Source: Chloracidobacterium sp. CP2_5A (GTDB lineage Bacteria; Acidobacteriota; Blastocatellia; Chloracidobacteriales; Chloracidobacteriaceae). Taken from it: a DNA stretch of 64,000 bases. Made by a program: the position numbers and the translations under genes. The notes under the pieces are model-generated. The model was not told where the DNA came from. It saw only the letters and a program-made list of their open reading frames with translations, and did no database searches. This document shows, one piece after another, positions 25,324 through 34,256 of the stretch. Positions within the stretch are counted from its first letter, which is position 1; the number at the start of each line of letters is the position of its first letter. The DNA lies in assembly GCA_002254845.1 (NCBI GenBank), contig NKPT01000013.1:1-64000 (forward strand), given 5' to 3'.

Positions 25324-26805
25324 TCAAGAGGAGCAGCTAATCTCCAGTCGCCTGCCCCAGGCGGGCGGCGGCTCGGCGTAGCGCGCCTGCGCGGGCTGCT
25401 CATCGTAGGGCCGGCGCAGCGCATCCAAGAGGCGCTCAATCTCGGTAAAATCCCCGTCCTGCGCCCGCTCAATGGCCATTTGCGCAAGGTAGTTGCGCAA
25501 AATGTACTTTGGATTGACGCCCTGCATGCGCCGGCGGCGCTCCGCCGGCGGCAGCTTGTCCTGCGCCAAGCGCGCGCCGTAGCGGTCAAGCCAGGCGGCG
25601 ACCGCCTCGCGATCCGTGAAAGCGTCCTGCAAGCGCCCATTGGCCGGATGCGCCGGGTCTTCGGGAACAACTTCCGCCAGGCGGCGGAAGGCAATCGTGT
25701 AATCAGCCCGGTTCCGCGCCAGGAGCTCCAGCCAGTCCGCCAGCAGCTCGGCGTCTTCAGCCCGCGGATCGCTCAACCCCAGCTTGGCGAACATCAATCG
25801 CTCATACTCGTCGAAAAACAAGTCGCGGAACGCGCCGAGCGCCGCCGCCAATCGCTCGCGCGGCGCAAGCGGCGCAAGCGTCTGCGCCAGACAGCGCAAG
25901 TTCCAGAGAACAATCCCCGGCTGTTGATCAAAGGCGTAGCGCCCGGTTCCATCCGAATGGTTACAAATGAAATGCGGGTCGTAGTCATCCAGGAAGCCAA
26001 ACGGGCCGTAGTCAAGCGTGAGCCCCAGAATGGACATATTGTCGGTATTAAGCACCCCGTGGGCGAACCCGACCGCCTGCCACTGCGCGACAAGCCGCGC
26101 CGTCCGCGCTGTCACCTCCTGCAAAAAGGCGGCGAAGCGCTCTGGCTCGTCCAGCTTGCGGAAATCGGGGAAAAACCGCTCGATGACGTAATTCGCCAGC
26201 CGCGCCACGTCTTCCGGGCGCCGGCGGTAAAAGAAGACCTCGAGCGAGCCAAACCGGATGTGCGTCGGGGCTAGTCGGACCAGCAGCGCGCCGCGCTCAA
26301 TCGTCTCTCGATACACCGGCTCGTCGCTCCCGATGACGCACAGCGCGCGCGTCGTCGGAATGCCAAGCGCGTGCATGGCTTCGCTGCCGAGATACTCCCG
26401 AATCGTTGAGCGCAGCACGGCGCGACCGTCGCCCGCGCGCGAATAGGGCGTGCGACCGCTGCCCTTGAGCTGCACTTCCCACTTCTCGCCGCGCGCGTTC
26501 CGAACCTCGCCCAGCAGAAGCGCTCGCCCGTCGCCGAGCTGCGGGACATAGACGCCGAACTGGTGCCCGGCGTAGAGTGTGGCGATGGGATCGCTGTTCG
26601 GCAGTCGCTTCTCGCCGTTGAAGTAGGCGACGAAGTCAGGTCGCGCCGCCTCGGCCGGATCAAGATCGAGCAGCGCGCTCGCTTCAGCGTTGAAGGCAAC
26701 CAGCCGCGCGTTGCGCAGCGGCTCCGGCGCGACGCGGCGGTAGTAGTCTTCCGGCAGCGCGACATAGGCGTTTTCAAACGCAAGCGTTTCAAGCGAGCGG
26801 GGCAT
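25324..26805 (-). CDS. selO: SelO/YdiU protein adenylyltransferase
   Basis: 493 residues, the usual length. The pseudokinase fold that AMPylates Ser/Thr/Tyr of proteins in a redox-linked manner. Motifs: NSDPIATLYAGHQFG, PQLGDGRALLLGEV, WEVQLKGSGRTPYSRAGDG, AVLRSTIREYLGSEAMHALGIPTTR (shown shorter: STIREYLGSEAMHALG), VGFAHGVLNTDNMSILG with the catalytic-loop Asn, and LDYGPFGFLDDYDP with metal Asp. NPKYILRNYLAQ and the C-terminal CS near the end (ISCSS) match the conserved Cys reported to be redox-active in the family. It stands alone with 140 bases to the next gene. Confidence 0.95.
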   Translation of the reverse strand: MPRSLETLAFENAYVALPEDYYRRVAPEPLRNARLVAFNAEASALLDLDPAEAARPDFVAYFNGEKRLPNSDPIATLYAGHQFGVYVPQLGDGRALLLGEVRNARGEKWEVQLKGSGRTPYSRAGDGRAVLRSTIREYLGSEAMHALGIPTTRALCVIGSDEPVYRETIERGALLVRLAPTHIRFGSLEVFFYRRRPEDVARLANYVIERFFPDFRKLDEPERFAAFLQEVTARTARLVAQWQAVGFAHGVLNTDNMSILGLTLDYGPFGFLDDYDPHFICNHSDGTGRYAFDQQPGIVLWNLRCLAQTLAPLAPRERLAAALGAFRDLFFDEYERLMFAKLGLSDPRAEDAELLADWLELLARNRADYTIAFRRLAEVVPEDPAHPANGRLQDAFTDREAVAAWLDRYGARLAQDKLPPAERRRRMQGVNPKYILRNYLAQMAIERAQDGDFTEIERLLDALRRPYDEQPAQARYAEPPPAWGRRLEISCSS

Positions 26806-26914
26806 AGCGGGCGGGCTCCTCGCAGCTGGGTTGGCGGCGCGGGCGCTGCTCGCGTCCGCCCGCCCGCCCGGTATTCAAGTCGGTCGCCTTGCCAAAGCAA
26901 ACCAACTTTGCCGT

Positions 26915-27829
26915 ATGGAAACCTTTATTCAACAACTTATCAATGGGCTGGCGCTGGGCGGCATCTACGCCCTGATCGCGCTGGGCTACACGATGGTCTA
27001 TGGCGTTCTGCGCCTGATTAACTTCGCCCACGGCGACGTGTACATGTTGGGGACGTTCGCCGGCTATTACGCGGCGCTGCGCTTTGGCTTCTCGGAGGCC
27101 GAGCCATCGCTGGCGCGGGCGGCGCTCCTGCTGCTGGTCGCCATGGGCGTGTGCGCCGTCGCCGGTCTCGCCATCGAGCGGCTGGCTTACCGGCCGGTTC
27201 GGCAAGCCTCGCGGCTGACGGCGCTGATTACCGCCATCGGCGTATCGCTGTTTTTGGAAAACATGGGGCAAATCATTTTTGGGGCGAATCCCAAGTTTTT
27301 TCCACAAATCCTTCCTTCGCGGCAGTTTGCAATCTACGGCGCGGCGACGGTGACAACGCCTGACCTCGCCATTCTGGGCGCGTCGCTTCTGCTGACCGTC
27401 GGACTGCATCGGTTGGTTCGCCAAACCTCCTTCGGGCGCGCCATGCGCGCCGTGGCGCATGATCTCGACACCGCCAAGCTGATGGGCATTGACACGAACC
27501 GCGTCATTGCGCTGACGTTTGCCATCGGGTCGGCGCTAGCCGCCGCTGCCGGGGTGCTGGTGGCGCTGCGGTATCCTAAGTTTGACCCGCTCATTGGCGT
27601 CACGACGGGCCTCAAGGCGTTTGTCGCCGCCGTCTTGGGCGGCATCGGCAACGTCACCGGGGCGGTGCTCGGCGGCGTCATCATCGGATTGGCGGAAACC
27701 ATGGCGACCGGCTATTTGCCGGCGGCGCTCAATCCCTACAAAGATGCCGTCGCTTTCGCTATTTTGGTGACGGCGCTACTGGTTCGCCCAACCGGGATTT
27801 TGGGCGCGACCGCGCCCGAAAAAGTTTAG
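26915..27829 (+). CDS. livH: LivH-type branched-chain amino acid ABC permease, orphan
   Basis: 304 residues with about eight membrane spans. Family signatures: INGLALGGIYALIALGYTMV, YGVLRLINFAHGDVYMLG, VRQASRLTALITAIGVSLFLENMG (part), MRAVAHDLDTAKLMGID, and KAFVAAVLGGIGNVTGAVLGG. In Liv systems this permease pairs with LivM, two ATPases and a periplasmic binding protein. None of them is in this window, so its partners are elsewhere or lost. ATG 26915 is chosen because the family starts here; the 28 codons upstream have no match. kdsB follows 16 bases later. Confidence 0.92.
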   Translation: METFIQQLINGLALGGIYALIALGYTMVYGVLRLINFAHGDVYMLGTFAGYYAALRFGFSEAEPSLARAALLLLVAMGVCAVAGLAIERLAYRPVRQASRLTALITAIGVSLFLENMGQIIFGANPKFFPQILPSRQFAIYGAATVTTPDLAILGASLLLTVGLHRLVRQTSFGRAMRAVAHDLDTAKLMGIDTNRVIALTFAIGSALAAAAGVLVALRYPKFDPLIGVTTGLKAFVAAVLGGIGNVTGAVLGGVIIGLAETMATGYLPAALNPYKDAVAFAILVTALLVRPTGILGATAPEKV

Positions 27830-27845
27830 CTTCCAGGGACTGGGG

Positions 27846-28586
27846 ATGTCGTCTGTTGTCGCCGTCATTCCAGCGCGCTATGGCGCGAGCCGCTTGCCGG
27901 GAAAGCCGCTGATTGACCTTGGCGGACAGCCGATGATCCAGCGCGTTTATGCGCGGGCGCGGCAAGCGCCAGGCATCGCGCGGGTGATTGTCGCTACGGA
28001 TGACCGGCGAATCGCCGCCGCTGTCGAAGGCTTTGGCGGGGAAGTCTGGATGACGCGCGCCGACCACGCCAGCGGCACGGACCGCGTCGCGGAGGTCGCC
28101 GCCAAGCTGGACGCGAGCCTGATCGTCAACGTCCAGGGCGACGAGCCGCTCATCGCCCCCGACACGATCGCCGCCGCGCTGGCCCCCTTCGAGACGGATG
28201 AAACGCTGCCCATGGCGACGACCTGCGAGCCGCTCGATCCAGCTGACGCCGCCAACCCAAGCGTCGTCAAGGTCGTTTGCGACGCTCACGGCTGCGCGCT
28301 GTATTTTTCGCGCGCCCTTATTCCATACCCTCGTCAGCCGGCCGCGGCGCGGGCGCTGTGGCGGAAGCATACCGGGCTGTATGTTTACCGTCGGGAAAGC
28401 TTGTTGCGCTTGACGGCGCTCCCGCCGGCTTCGCTTGAGGTGGCCGAGGGGCTTGAGCAGCTCCGGGCGCTCGCCTGGGGCCTGCGGATTCGCGTGGTTG
28501 AAGCCGCGCGCGGCGCGCCCGGCGTGGACACGCCTGACGATGTCGAGCGCGTCCGGCGCCAGTTGGCGATGATGGAAGAGAGGTAG
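27846..28586 (+). CDS. kdsB: 3-deoxy-manno-octulosonate cytidylyltransferase
   Basis: 246 residues, the normal size. It activates KDO to CMP-KDO for the LPS inner core, which shows the cell makes an outer membrane. Motifs: AVIPARYGASRLPGKPL at the N-terminus, VIVATDDRRI, EVWMTRADHASGTDRVAE, IVNVQGDEPLI, and IGLYVYRRESLLR-like (TGLYVYRRESLLRL). The C-terminal EQLRALAWGLRIRVVEA and GVDTPDDVERVR complete the fold. Sixteen bases separate it from livH. Confidence 0.96.
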   Translation: MSSVVAVIPARYGASRLPGKPLIDLGGQPMIQRVYARARQAPGIARVIVATDDRRIAAAVEGFGGEVWMTRADHASGTDRVAEVAAKLDASLIVNVQGDEPLIAPDTIAAALAPFETDETLPMATTCEPLDPADAANPSVVKVVCDAHGCALYFSRALIPYPRQPAAARALWRKHTGLYVYRRESLLRLTALPPASLEVAEGLEQLRALAWGLRIRVVEAARGAPGVDTPDDVERVRRQLAMMEER

Positions 28587-28667
28587 CGGCTCTGGCGAGG
28601 CGGACTCGGCAAGCCGACAAAGGCGATCTGGACAGCGCCAATGGGGGCGCCGCTGCAAGAAGCGTTG

Positions 28668-28973
28668 CTAGCGCGGGTCGTACCAGTCGGTCGTCGGTCG
28701 CCCTGTCGCCCGCGGCGACTTGCGCGGCACGGGCCTGGTGTATTGCTCTGGCTGAAAGGCCGATGTGCGGCGCGCGGCGTAGAAGCCGGCCGAAAGCTTT
28801 CGGCCGCGCGGGATTTCGCGCCCAAAGCCGCCGGCCGGCGCAGGCGGCGTCGTATTCGTCACAGGCGGCGAGGTCACGCGCCCGGCATAGAAGTTCCGCG
28901 ACAGCTTCCGTCCTTCTGGAATGTCGGACGAGCTTCGGTAGGGGGAAAGACGAGAAGGAATGTCTTGGTTCAT
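28668..28973 (-). CDS. small basic protein with two copies of an IPxGRKLSxxFYAxRxTS motif
   Basis: 101 residues, no signal peptide, no membrane span, no cysteine. The motif occurs twice: IPEGRKLSRNFYAGRVTS (about residues 18-35) and IPRGRKLSAGFYAARRTS (about 54-71), separated by a Pro/Thr-rich linker. A third short segment near the N-terminus (IPSRLSPYRSS) may be a decayed copy. The tail (PTTDWYDPR) is Pro/Arg-rich. The family is not one I recognise. The reading frame is supported by GAGG 9 bases before ATG 28973 and by the repeat itself, which persists at protein level while the DNA copies differ at many third positions. The second copy contains the 20-bp palindrome described at 28787-28806. 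Tyr/Arg-rich repeats suggest nucleic-acid or polymer binding, which is a guess. Confidence 0.65.
   Translation of the reverse strand: MNQDIPSRLSPYRSSSDIPEGRKLSRNFYAGRVTSPPVTNTTPPAPAGGFGREIPRGRKLSAGFYAARRTSAFQPEQYTRPVPRKSPRATGRPTTDWYDPR
28787..28806. repeat. perfect 20-bp palindrome inside the small repeat protein gene
   Basis: The sequence CGGCCGAAAGCTTTCGGCCG equals its own reverse complement. It codes for part of GRKLSAGF in the second protein repeat; the first repeat (around 28907-28913) does not keep the palindrome. Confidence 0.9.
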
Positions 28974-29085
28974 GGCTGACTACCTCGCGCGCCTGGCTGA
29001 TACCATCGTCGCTTAGGCTAGGATAAAGGCGCGGCCCTGGCTGTATGGATTCGCACGGGCTGCCAATGGCTAAATCCTGGCGCCT

Positions 29086-31788
29086 TCAGGGCGTGGCTGG
29101 CTGACCAAGCGCCCGGCTGACGGCCGACAACAAAACCTCTGGCACGAAGGGCTTTTGAAGAAACACGGTCGCCTGCGCGGATAGCTCGCTTGAAATAGCC
29201 TCTTCGCCGTAACCGCTTGCCACAAGAACCGGCGCATTGGGCCGCTGGCGGCGAATGGCTCGCAAGCATCCCAGTCCATCGAGCTTGGGAAGCATAGCGT
29301 CCAGAATGACCAGCTTGAAGGCGTCGGGGGCTTCTGTGAAAAGCTCGACGCAGCGCTGTCCGTTCGCGGCTATAACGACGCTATACCCGGCTTCCTGGAG
29401 AATTTCCGTGAAGAGCTGGGCAATCAGGGCGTCATCTTCAGCGATCAGAATGAGGTCGGATGCCGATTCCGGACTCCTAATCGCGCTCAGGCCGTTGCTC
29501 GGCGTGGGGGAGGCGCCCTCGAAGGGGAGATGCTCGCCGGTCGGCGCCAGGCGCAGGGCCGGGAAACGAACTTCAAAGCGGGTTCCCTTCCCCGGAGCGC
29601 TTTCCACCGTGATCGTGCCGCTGTGGGCTGTCACGATGCCATGAACAACCGATAGTCCAAGCCCGGCGCCGTCACCCATATCCTTGGTCGTGAAAAATGG
29701 GTCGAAGACGTGCTGCCGAGTCGCCTCATCCATGCCGATGCCGGTGTCCGCGACCGTGAGGCAAACGCAACGCCCTCCAAGCTGTCCGCTTATGGTTCGT
29801 CCGTCGCGCTTGACAGGAAAGACTTCAGCTCGCGTGCCAAGCGTGATCACGCCCCCGTCCGGCATGGCGTCGCGCGCGTTGAGGCACAGGTTGATGACCA
29901 CCTGCTGAATCTGATCCGGGTCGCCTTCAAAAGCGGGCAACTCGGAAGCGAGATTGGTCACAACCTCTATGCTCGGAGGCAGCAACCCGCGCGCGAGGTA
30001 AAGGCTGTCTTGGACCACGGCCGTTAGGTCGATCATCTGTCGGGAAGCTTCTTTCCGCCGCCCAAAGGCCAACAGCTTCGATACCAACTGGGCTGCGCGC
30101 TCGGCGGAAGATTCAATCGCCTTGAAGCACTCTTCGAGCGTGGCGTCCTCGCCTAGCGCGACCTTGCGCTTGGCTAATCGTGAAAATCCAAGGATGCTGT
30201 TGAGCAAGTTATTGAAGTCATGGGCGACGCCGCCAGCCAGACGACCAACCGCTTCCATTTTCTGCGCTTGCTGCAGCGTCGCTTGCAGGCGTTTGCGCTC
30301 GCTCACGTCGCGCATGACGGCGATGAGATATTTTTTGCCGCCTGAGTAAAACTCCGACACGGAGTTTTCAACTTCCAGCGTGCCGCCGTCGGCGCGCTGC
30401 GCCACAAACTCGTAGGTCGGCGGCGCCGGCTCGCCCCGCATGCGCCGTTGGGTGTAGCTCCGCAGCCGCCCCTCCTCGTGCGGAGCGCACATAAGGGAGA
30501 AATCTTGCCCAATCAGCGCCTCCGGCGACTCGATGCCATGAAGCCGCGCGACCGACTGATTGGCATAAACGATCCGCTGATCATCCTCGACGATGATGCC
30601 GTCCAGCGTGGCGTTGAGAATGGCGTGAAACCATTCCTCCCGCTGCCGCAGGCGCTCGGTGAGCTGTTTGGCTTCGGTAACATCCTGAATGATCGCCAGC
30701 TGACAGGGCAGGTCGCCAATGACCAGCGTTACCGCCGATAGAACCGCTTCGCCCAGACGACCGTCGCGCGCGCGGTAGCTGCCTTGGAAGTCGAGCACCT
30801 GCCCGCGAGCTTCAAGCTCCCGGTAGTATTGCTCGCGCTGCTCCAGCTTTTCCCACAGACCCAGTTCGAGCGCCGAGCGACCAATGACTTCCGCTCGCGT
30901 GTAGCCGAAGAGCTTGGTGAAGGCGGCATTGATATCGAGGTAGCGGCCATCCGGTATCGTCTGAATCGAGGTCGCCAGCGGGATCACTTGAAACACTCGG
31001 TAGAAACGCTCCTCGCTCTCAACCGAGCGCAGCTTGGCCGCCTGCTGGTCGCTAATGTCCTCGACGTAAATCGATACCGCGTCAGCCGCGAAGCCATGCC
31101 GTCGCAGCGGCTCGAAGGTCGCGGAAAACCACCGCGATGAGCGAAGCGACTGGTGAACGAAAGACACGCCGCGCCCCAGGCGAAGCGCCTCGCGGCACCA
31201 CCGCTGCCACACGGATACATCCGCCATCTGCGCTTCCGTGAGACCCAGCTCATCCAGCGGCGTGTCAATCAACTCCTCCGGCGAGCGCCCGAAATCCAGG
31301 GCGAAGGCGCGATTGATGATGCGAAAGACAAAGTGCTGGCCAACGCTTTCCATCACGGCCAAACGCGCTGGAGAAGCGACCGAAAGCCCAGCGACAAACG
31401 CCGAGCGCAGGGCGGCGGCGGCCAACTGTCGGCTTGCCTCAACAGCCTGCCGAATACGCTGAATCGCCAGCGGCAACGGCGTCTGCTCGTCCACGCAATC
31501 CCACGCGCCGGCCTCTAGCCAGCCCGACAAGCGTCGGTCGGCAAGGCTCTCCGCGCAGATCAGAATGGGCACCTGACGGTTGCGGGCCGCTTTCCACCAG
31601 TCCAGAGCGGGATTGCACGCCGAGGCCTCGGCATCGAGCAAGACAGCGCTGGTCTCAGCCGGCCAAGCGGATGATTGCGCTGGAAGAGGGCCAACCGCAA
31701 AGCCGCTATCGCGCAGTCCCGAGGCCAGTTGCGCTAGAAGTGGCGACGAGCCAATGGTGGCGATGAAGCTTGGTCGAGGAGCTGACAA
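29086..31788 (-). CDS. hybrid PAS sensor histidine kinase with C-terminal receiver
   Basis: 900 residues. Order: a receiver-like domain (about 1-115, with ETSAVLLDAEAS), three PAS domains (about 140-250; 255-375 with PDGRYLDINAAFTKLFGY; 380-505 with DDQRIVYANQSVARLHGI), and a HisKA helix with the phospho-acceptor in LAGGVAHDFNNLLNSILG (about 535). The ATPase domain has VVINLCLNARDAMPDGG, VADTGIGMDE and DGAGLGLSVVHGI. A C-terminal receiver has ILIAEDDALIA and the acceptor Asp in LVILDAMLPKLDG (about 820). No membrane span is evident, so it senses a cytosolic or partner signal. The only in-frame start after the upstream stop is TTG 31788, without a clear ribosome binding site. No output regulator is adjacent. 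Confidence 0.9.
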   Translation of the reverse strand: MSAPRPSFIATIGSSPLLAQLASGLRDSGFAVGPLPAQSSAWPAETSAVLLDAEASACNPALDWWKAARNRQVPILICAESLADRRLSGWLEAGAWDCVDEQTPLPLAIQRIRQAVEASRQLAAAALRSAFVAGLSVASPARLAVMESVGQHFVFRIINRAFALDFGRSPEELIDTPLDELGLTEAQMADVSVWQRWCREALRLGRGVSFVHQSLRSSRWFSATFEPLRRHGFAADAVSIYVEDISDQQAAKLRSVESEERFYRVFQVIPLATSIQTIPDGRYLDINAAFTKLFGYTRAEVIGRSALELGLWEKLEQREQYYRELEARGQVLDFQGSYRARDGRLGEAVLSAVTLVIGDLPCQLAIIQDVTEAKQLTERLRQREEWFHAILNATLDGIIVEDDQRIVYANQSVARLHGIESPEALIGQDFSLMCAPHEEGRLRSYTQRRMRGEPAPPTYEFVAQRADGGTLEVENSVSEFYSGGKKYLIAVMRDVSERKRLQATLQQAQKMEAVGRLAGGVAHDFNNLLNSILGFSRLAKRKVALGEDATLEECFKAIESSAERAAQLVSKLLAFGRRKEASRQMIDLTAVVQDSLYLARGLLPPSIEVVTNLASELPAFEGDPDQIQQVVINLCLNARDAMPDGGVITLGTRAEVFPVKRDGRTISGQLGGRCVCLTVADTGIGMDEATRQHVFDPFFTTKDMGDGAGLGLSVVHGIVTAHSGTITVESAPGKGTRFEVRFPALRLAPTGEHLPFEGASPTPSNGLSAIRSPESASDLILIAEDDALIAQLFTEILQEAGYSVVIAANGQRCVELFTEAPDAFKLVILDAMLPKLDGLGCLRAIRRQRPNAPVLVASGYGEEAISSELSAQATVFLQKPFVPEVLLSAVSRALGQPATP

Positions 31789-31945
31789 GGAGGTGAATCA
31801 CACGAGAAGTCTCATTTAAGGGCGAGGATAACGCTTCGACATTAGGAGACACAAGCGCGGGGGCGCCTGCCGGCGCTTGCGCTTGCGCCAAGGCTGTCCC
31901 CGGCTCGGGCTTTGTCAGTGTCCGCTGTCAATGCCGCGTCCGCTG

Positions 31946-32851
31946 TCAATCGCTGCGCGCATAGCTTTTCGCTCGCGCGAGCGACTCGGTGATAAACCGC
32001 CAGGTCTCGACTTGAGCCTGCACCGGCGTTAGATCAAGCTTGAGGACGTGATCCAAGTGATCCTGCGGCGCGAAGCCTTGCACCGCGCCAACGTTGAAAG
32101 TCCGCGAGAAAACCACCCGCGAATCCACCTCGTCAATCGCTTGACCGGCGGCGTCCACTTTACGCTCGTGCAAGCCGTACATCACGTAGCACGCCGTCGA
32201 GCCATGAACCAACAGGTAAAGCTCGACCGCGTCGAACTTTCCTATGTAGCGCAACTCGTCCGCCTGACTGATGTCCACTGACGGCTTGGTTTCGGTCTGA
32301 ACCGTGGACACTGTCTTGGTCAAATGCGTGTTGAGGCGGCCATCCATGATAACGATGGTCGGCGCGCGCAGGTCATCGGGCTTAGCGCACTCGGCCAGCG
32401 CGGCGCTCAGCGCGTCAAAAGCCGCCTTGGCGTCCACATAGGCCTTGCGCGCATCAAGGTAAAGCTTCGAGTTCGGGTTTGCCCGATAGACGCGATTAAG
32501 CTGCTCATAATAGTTGTTCAGAAGCGCATAACGCTCTTGAACGCGCCCGCTCCAGCCCGTGTAGAGCGCGCTGTATTCCTCATACCGCAAAGCCCGACGA
32601 TTCCCTCGCTGAATCAACGGGGAAGCGGCGAGCTGCTTCTGCATCTCGTCAATCTCGGTCTTGAACGAGCGCAGAGCCGCCAGCAGCCCCGCTTCGGAGA
32701 GCAGTCCAGGCGACTGCGCCAGAAGCGGCGAGCCAAGCCAGCCGAACAGGAGCGTGACAGCCGCGACCCGGATAAGGGCGAAACTGCGCGAGCCAAAAAA
32801 GACGGGGAGCGGGGCTAGATGAACGCTACCAAGGCTTCCATTGCGCATCAT
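31946..32851 (-). CDS. secreted protein, paralogue 1 of an unnamed tandem family
   Basis: 301 residues from ATG 32851, which follows GGAG by about 10 bases; a longer in-frame start at 32944 is rejected because the sisters are 298 and 301 residues. A signal peptide ends near SPLLAQS. The mature N-half is helical: YEEYSALYTGWSGRVQERY, QLNRVYRANPNSKLYLDARK, AYVDAKAAFDALSAAL. The C-half is mixed: LRYIGKFDAVELYLLVHG, ACYVMYG, HLDHVLKLDLTPVQAQVE, and a terminal RAKSYARSD. It is the most diverged of the three, lacking SRF before IGKF. The family is not one I recognise; no enzymatic motif, cysteine pair or lipobox is seen. Conserved RAKSY at the C-terminus suggests the end of a domain. Confidence 0.7.
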   Translation of the reverse strand: MMRNGSLGSVHLAPLPVFFGSRSFALIRVAAVTLLFGWLGSPLLAQSPGLLSEAGLLAALRSFKTEIDEMQKQLAASPLIQRGNRRALRYEEYSALYTGWSGRVQERYALLNNYYEQLNRVYRANPNSKLYLDARKAYVDAKAAFDALSAALAECAKPDDLRAPTIVIMDGRLNTHLTKTVSTVQTETKPSVDISQADELRYIGKFDAVELYLLVHGSTACYVMYGLHERKVDAAGQAIDEVDSRVVFSRTFNVGAVQGFAPQDHLDHVLKLDLTPVQAQVETWRFITESLARAKSYARSD

Positions 32852-33027
32852 AACAGCAACTCCGAGCAAGTCTGGCGAAAATGCCTGTCTCTCCCTAAAA
32901 ACGAGCTTTTCTGTTAGAAAAATCATCAGGCAAGCTGTAATCATTAGCGGTTGAGTAGTGAAACACGAAAGCGACAGCTTTGTAAACAGCTTCCCGTCTA
33001 AACGTGACGCGCCCCAGGCGACGCGTC

Positions 33028-33072
33028 AAAAAAAGAAATAGCGGGGAGGCTTCTGTCAAAAGCCTCCCCGCT
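33028..33072 (-). terminator. Rho-independent terminator after paralogue 2
   Basis: A 13-bp perfect stem (AGCGGGGAGGCTT at 33040-33052 with its complement at 33060-33072) and a 7-base loop lie 42 bases past the stop at 33114. Read leftward the stem is followed by ATTTCTTTTTTTG. This separates paralogue 2 from paralogue 1, so each has its own transcript. Confidence 0.9.
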
Positions 33073-33113
33073 GACCGCTTGTCCGCTTTGCGGGCAACGA
33101 CCCGCGCTGCGCA

Positions 33114-34010
33114 TCAATTGATGCGCGTGTATGACTTCGCCCGCATGAAGAATTCGCTGAGATTGCTGAGAACCTCTCCTTGCGCCTCGACCGAGGCAAT
33201 CTTGAGCTTGAGCGCGTTTTCCAGGTGCTGGGTCGCGGTCAGGCTGCGCACCGACGGCTGAAAGGGAAACATTTCCGAGCGCACCACCGAGAGATGGAAC
33301 TGCTCGCTGGGCTTCCCTTCGTCATTGGTCACGACCTCCTTCCAGCCAAACATGACATAGCAGGCCGCATCGCCCTTGACCAGCAGGAACATCTCGACGC
33401 CATCAAAGTTGCCGATAAAGCGCGAGTCATCCGCCTCGATGATGTCTTTCGCCGTCTCGGCTGGCGCAGGCGGCAGGGCGGCGCTGCGCGCCGAGGTCGC
33501 AATACGCTCATTCAAGCGCCGGTCGGCGACGGCGACGGCTTCCGTGCGCAGCGATTCGGGATGCTCGACCGCGCTGAAGGTTGACTTGAGATTGTCAAAC
33601 GCCGCCTTGGCGTCGAGATAGGTTTGCGTCATAGACTTGTATAGCGGCGAGTTCGGATTCGTCCGATACACTCGGTCAATCTGAGCGTAGCAGGCCGCCA
33701 GCCGCCGATAACAGTCTTCAATCTTCCCATTATAGGCTTCAAATGTTCGCCGGTAGCTCTCGTAGTCCATCGTGCGACGACTTAGCCGTCCCGCCGCCGC
33801 GCCCTTGCCCGCCACTTGCGAAAGCAGGTCAAGTATCTCGCTACGCAGGGCGCGCAAGGTCGCGATGATTTCGCTGTCGCCCATCACCTGTCCCTGCGTC
33901 GCTGGCCGGGACGCCGCCGGGCGCATCCCGGCCGCTGTCCATCCGCAGCACAGCGCGGCCATGACCGCCACGCTGCAGACTTGTCTTCTGAATGCTGAAA
34001 GATAATGCAT
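33114..34010 (-). CDS. secreted protein, paralogue 2 of an unnamed tandem family
   Basis: 298 residues with a signal peptide (VCSVAVMAALCCGWTAAG). Shared family blocks: MGDSEIIATLRALRSEILDL, YESYRRTFEAYNGKIEDCYR, QIDRVYRTNPNSPLYKSM, TYLDAKAAFDNLKSTFSA, DDSRFIGNFDGVEMFLLVKG, ACYVMFGWKEVV, FHLSVVRSEMFPF, QHLENALKLKIASVEAQGE and RAKSYTRIN. It is visibly closest to paralogue 3 and ends with its own strong terminator. GAAGGGG lies 7 bases before the ATG. The likely place is periplasm or cell surface. Function unknown. Confidence 0.72.
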   Translation of the reverse strand: MHYLSAFRRQVCSVAVMAALCCGWTAAGMRPAASRPATQGQVMGDSEIIATLRALRSEILDLLSQVAGKGAAAGRLSRRTMDYESYRRTFEAYNGKIEDCYRRLAACYAQIDRVYRTNPNSPLYKSMTQTYLDAKAAFDNLKSTFSAVEHPESLRTEAVAVADRRLNERIATSARSAALPPAPAETAKDIIEADDSRFIGNFDGVEMFLLVKGDAACYVMFGWKEVVTNDEGKPSEQFHLSVVRSEMFPFQPSVRSLTATQHLENALKLKIASVEAQGEVLSNLSEFFMRAKSYTRIN

Positions 34011-34256
34011 ACAACGCCCCTTCCGGCTTTGTAAAAGTCGCTTGAACGCGCTGAGTCAACGCCTCGCTGCGGGCCGGGAAGCCCTGATGCGCGCCCCGCG
34101 CTGCAAAAATACAGGGCGGCGCGAACCATTTCGAGTCGCGCCTGTACTTTTGTGTTTTATAAGCAAGAATAAATCAATGGCCCTGTCTCTTGCTGAACAC
34201 ATAAGCGGCGCGACATCAAGCGCCTCCCGCGCCAGGGGCGACCCTGACGGATTACG

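Noticed and set aside
31787-31796. AAGGAGGTGA on the plus strand, a near-perfect Shine-Dalgarno sequence
   Set aside because: No start codon at proper distance leads to more than a handful of codons, so it does not mark a gene; it overlaps the start of the kinase gene on the other strand.
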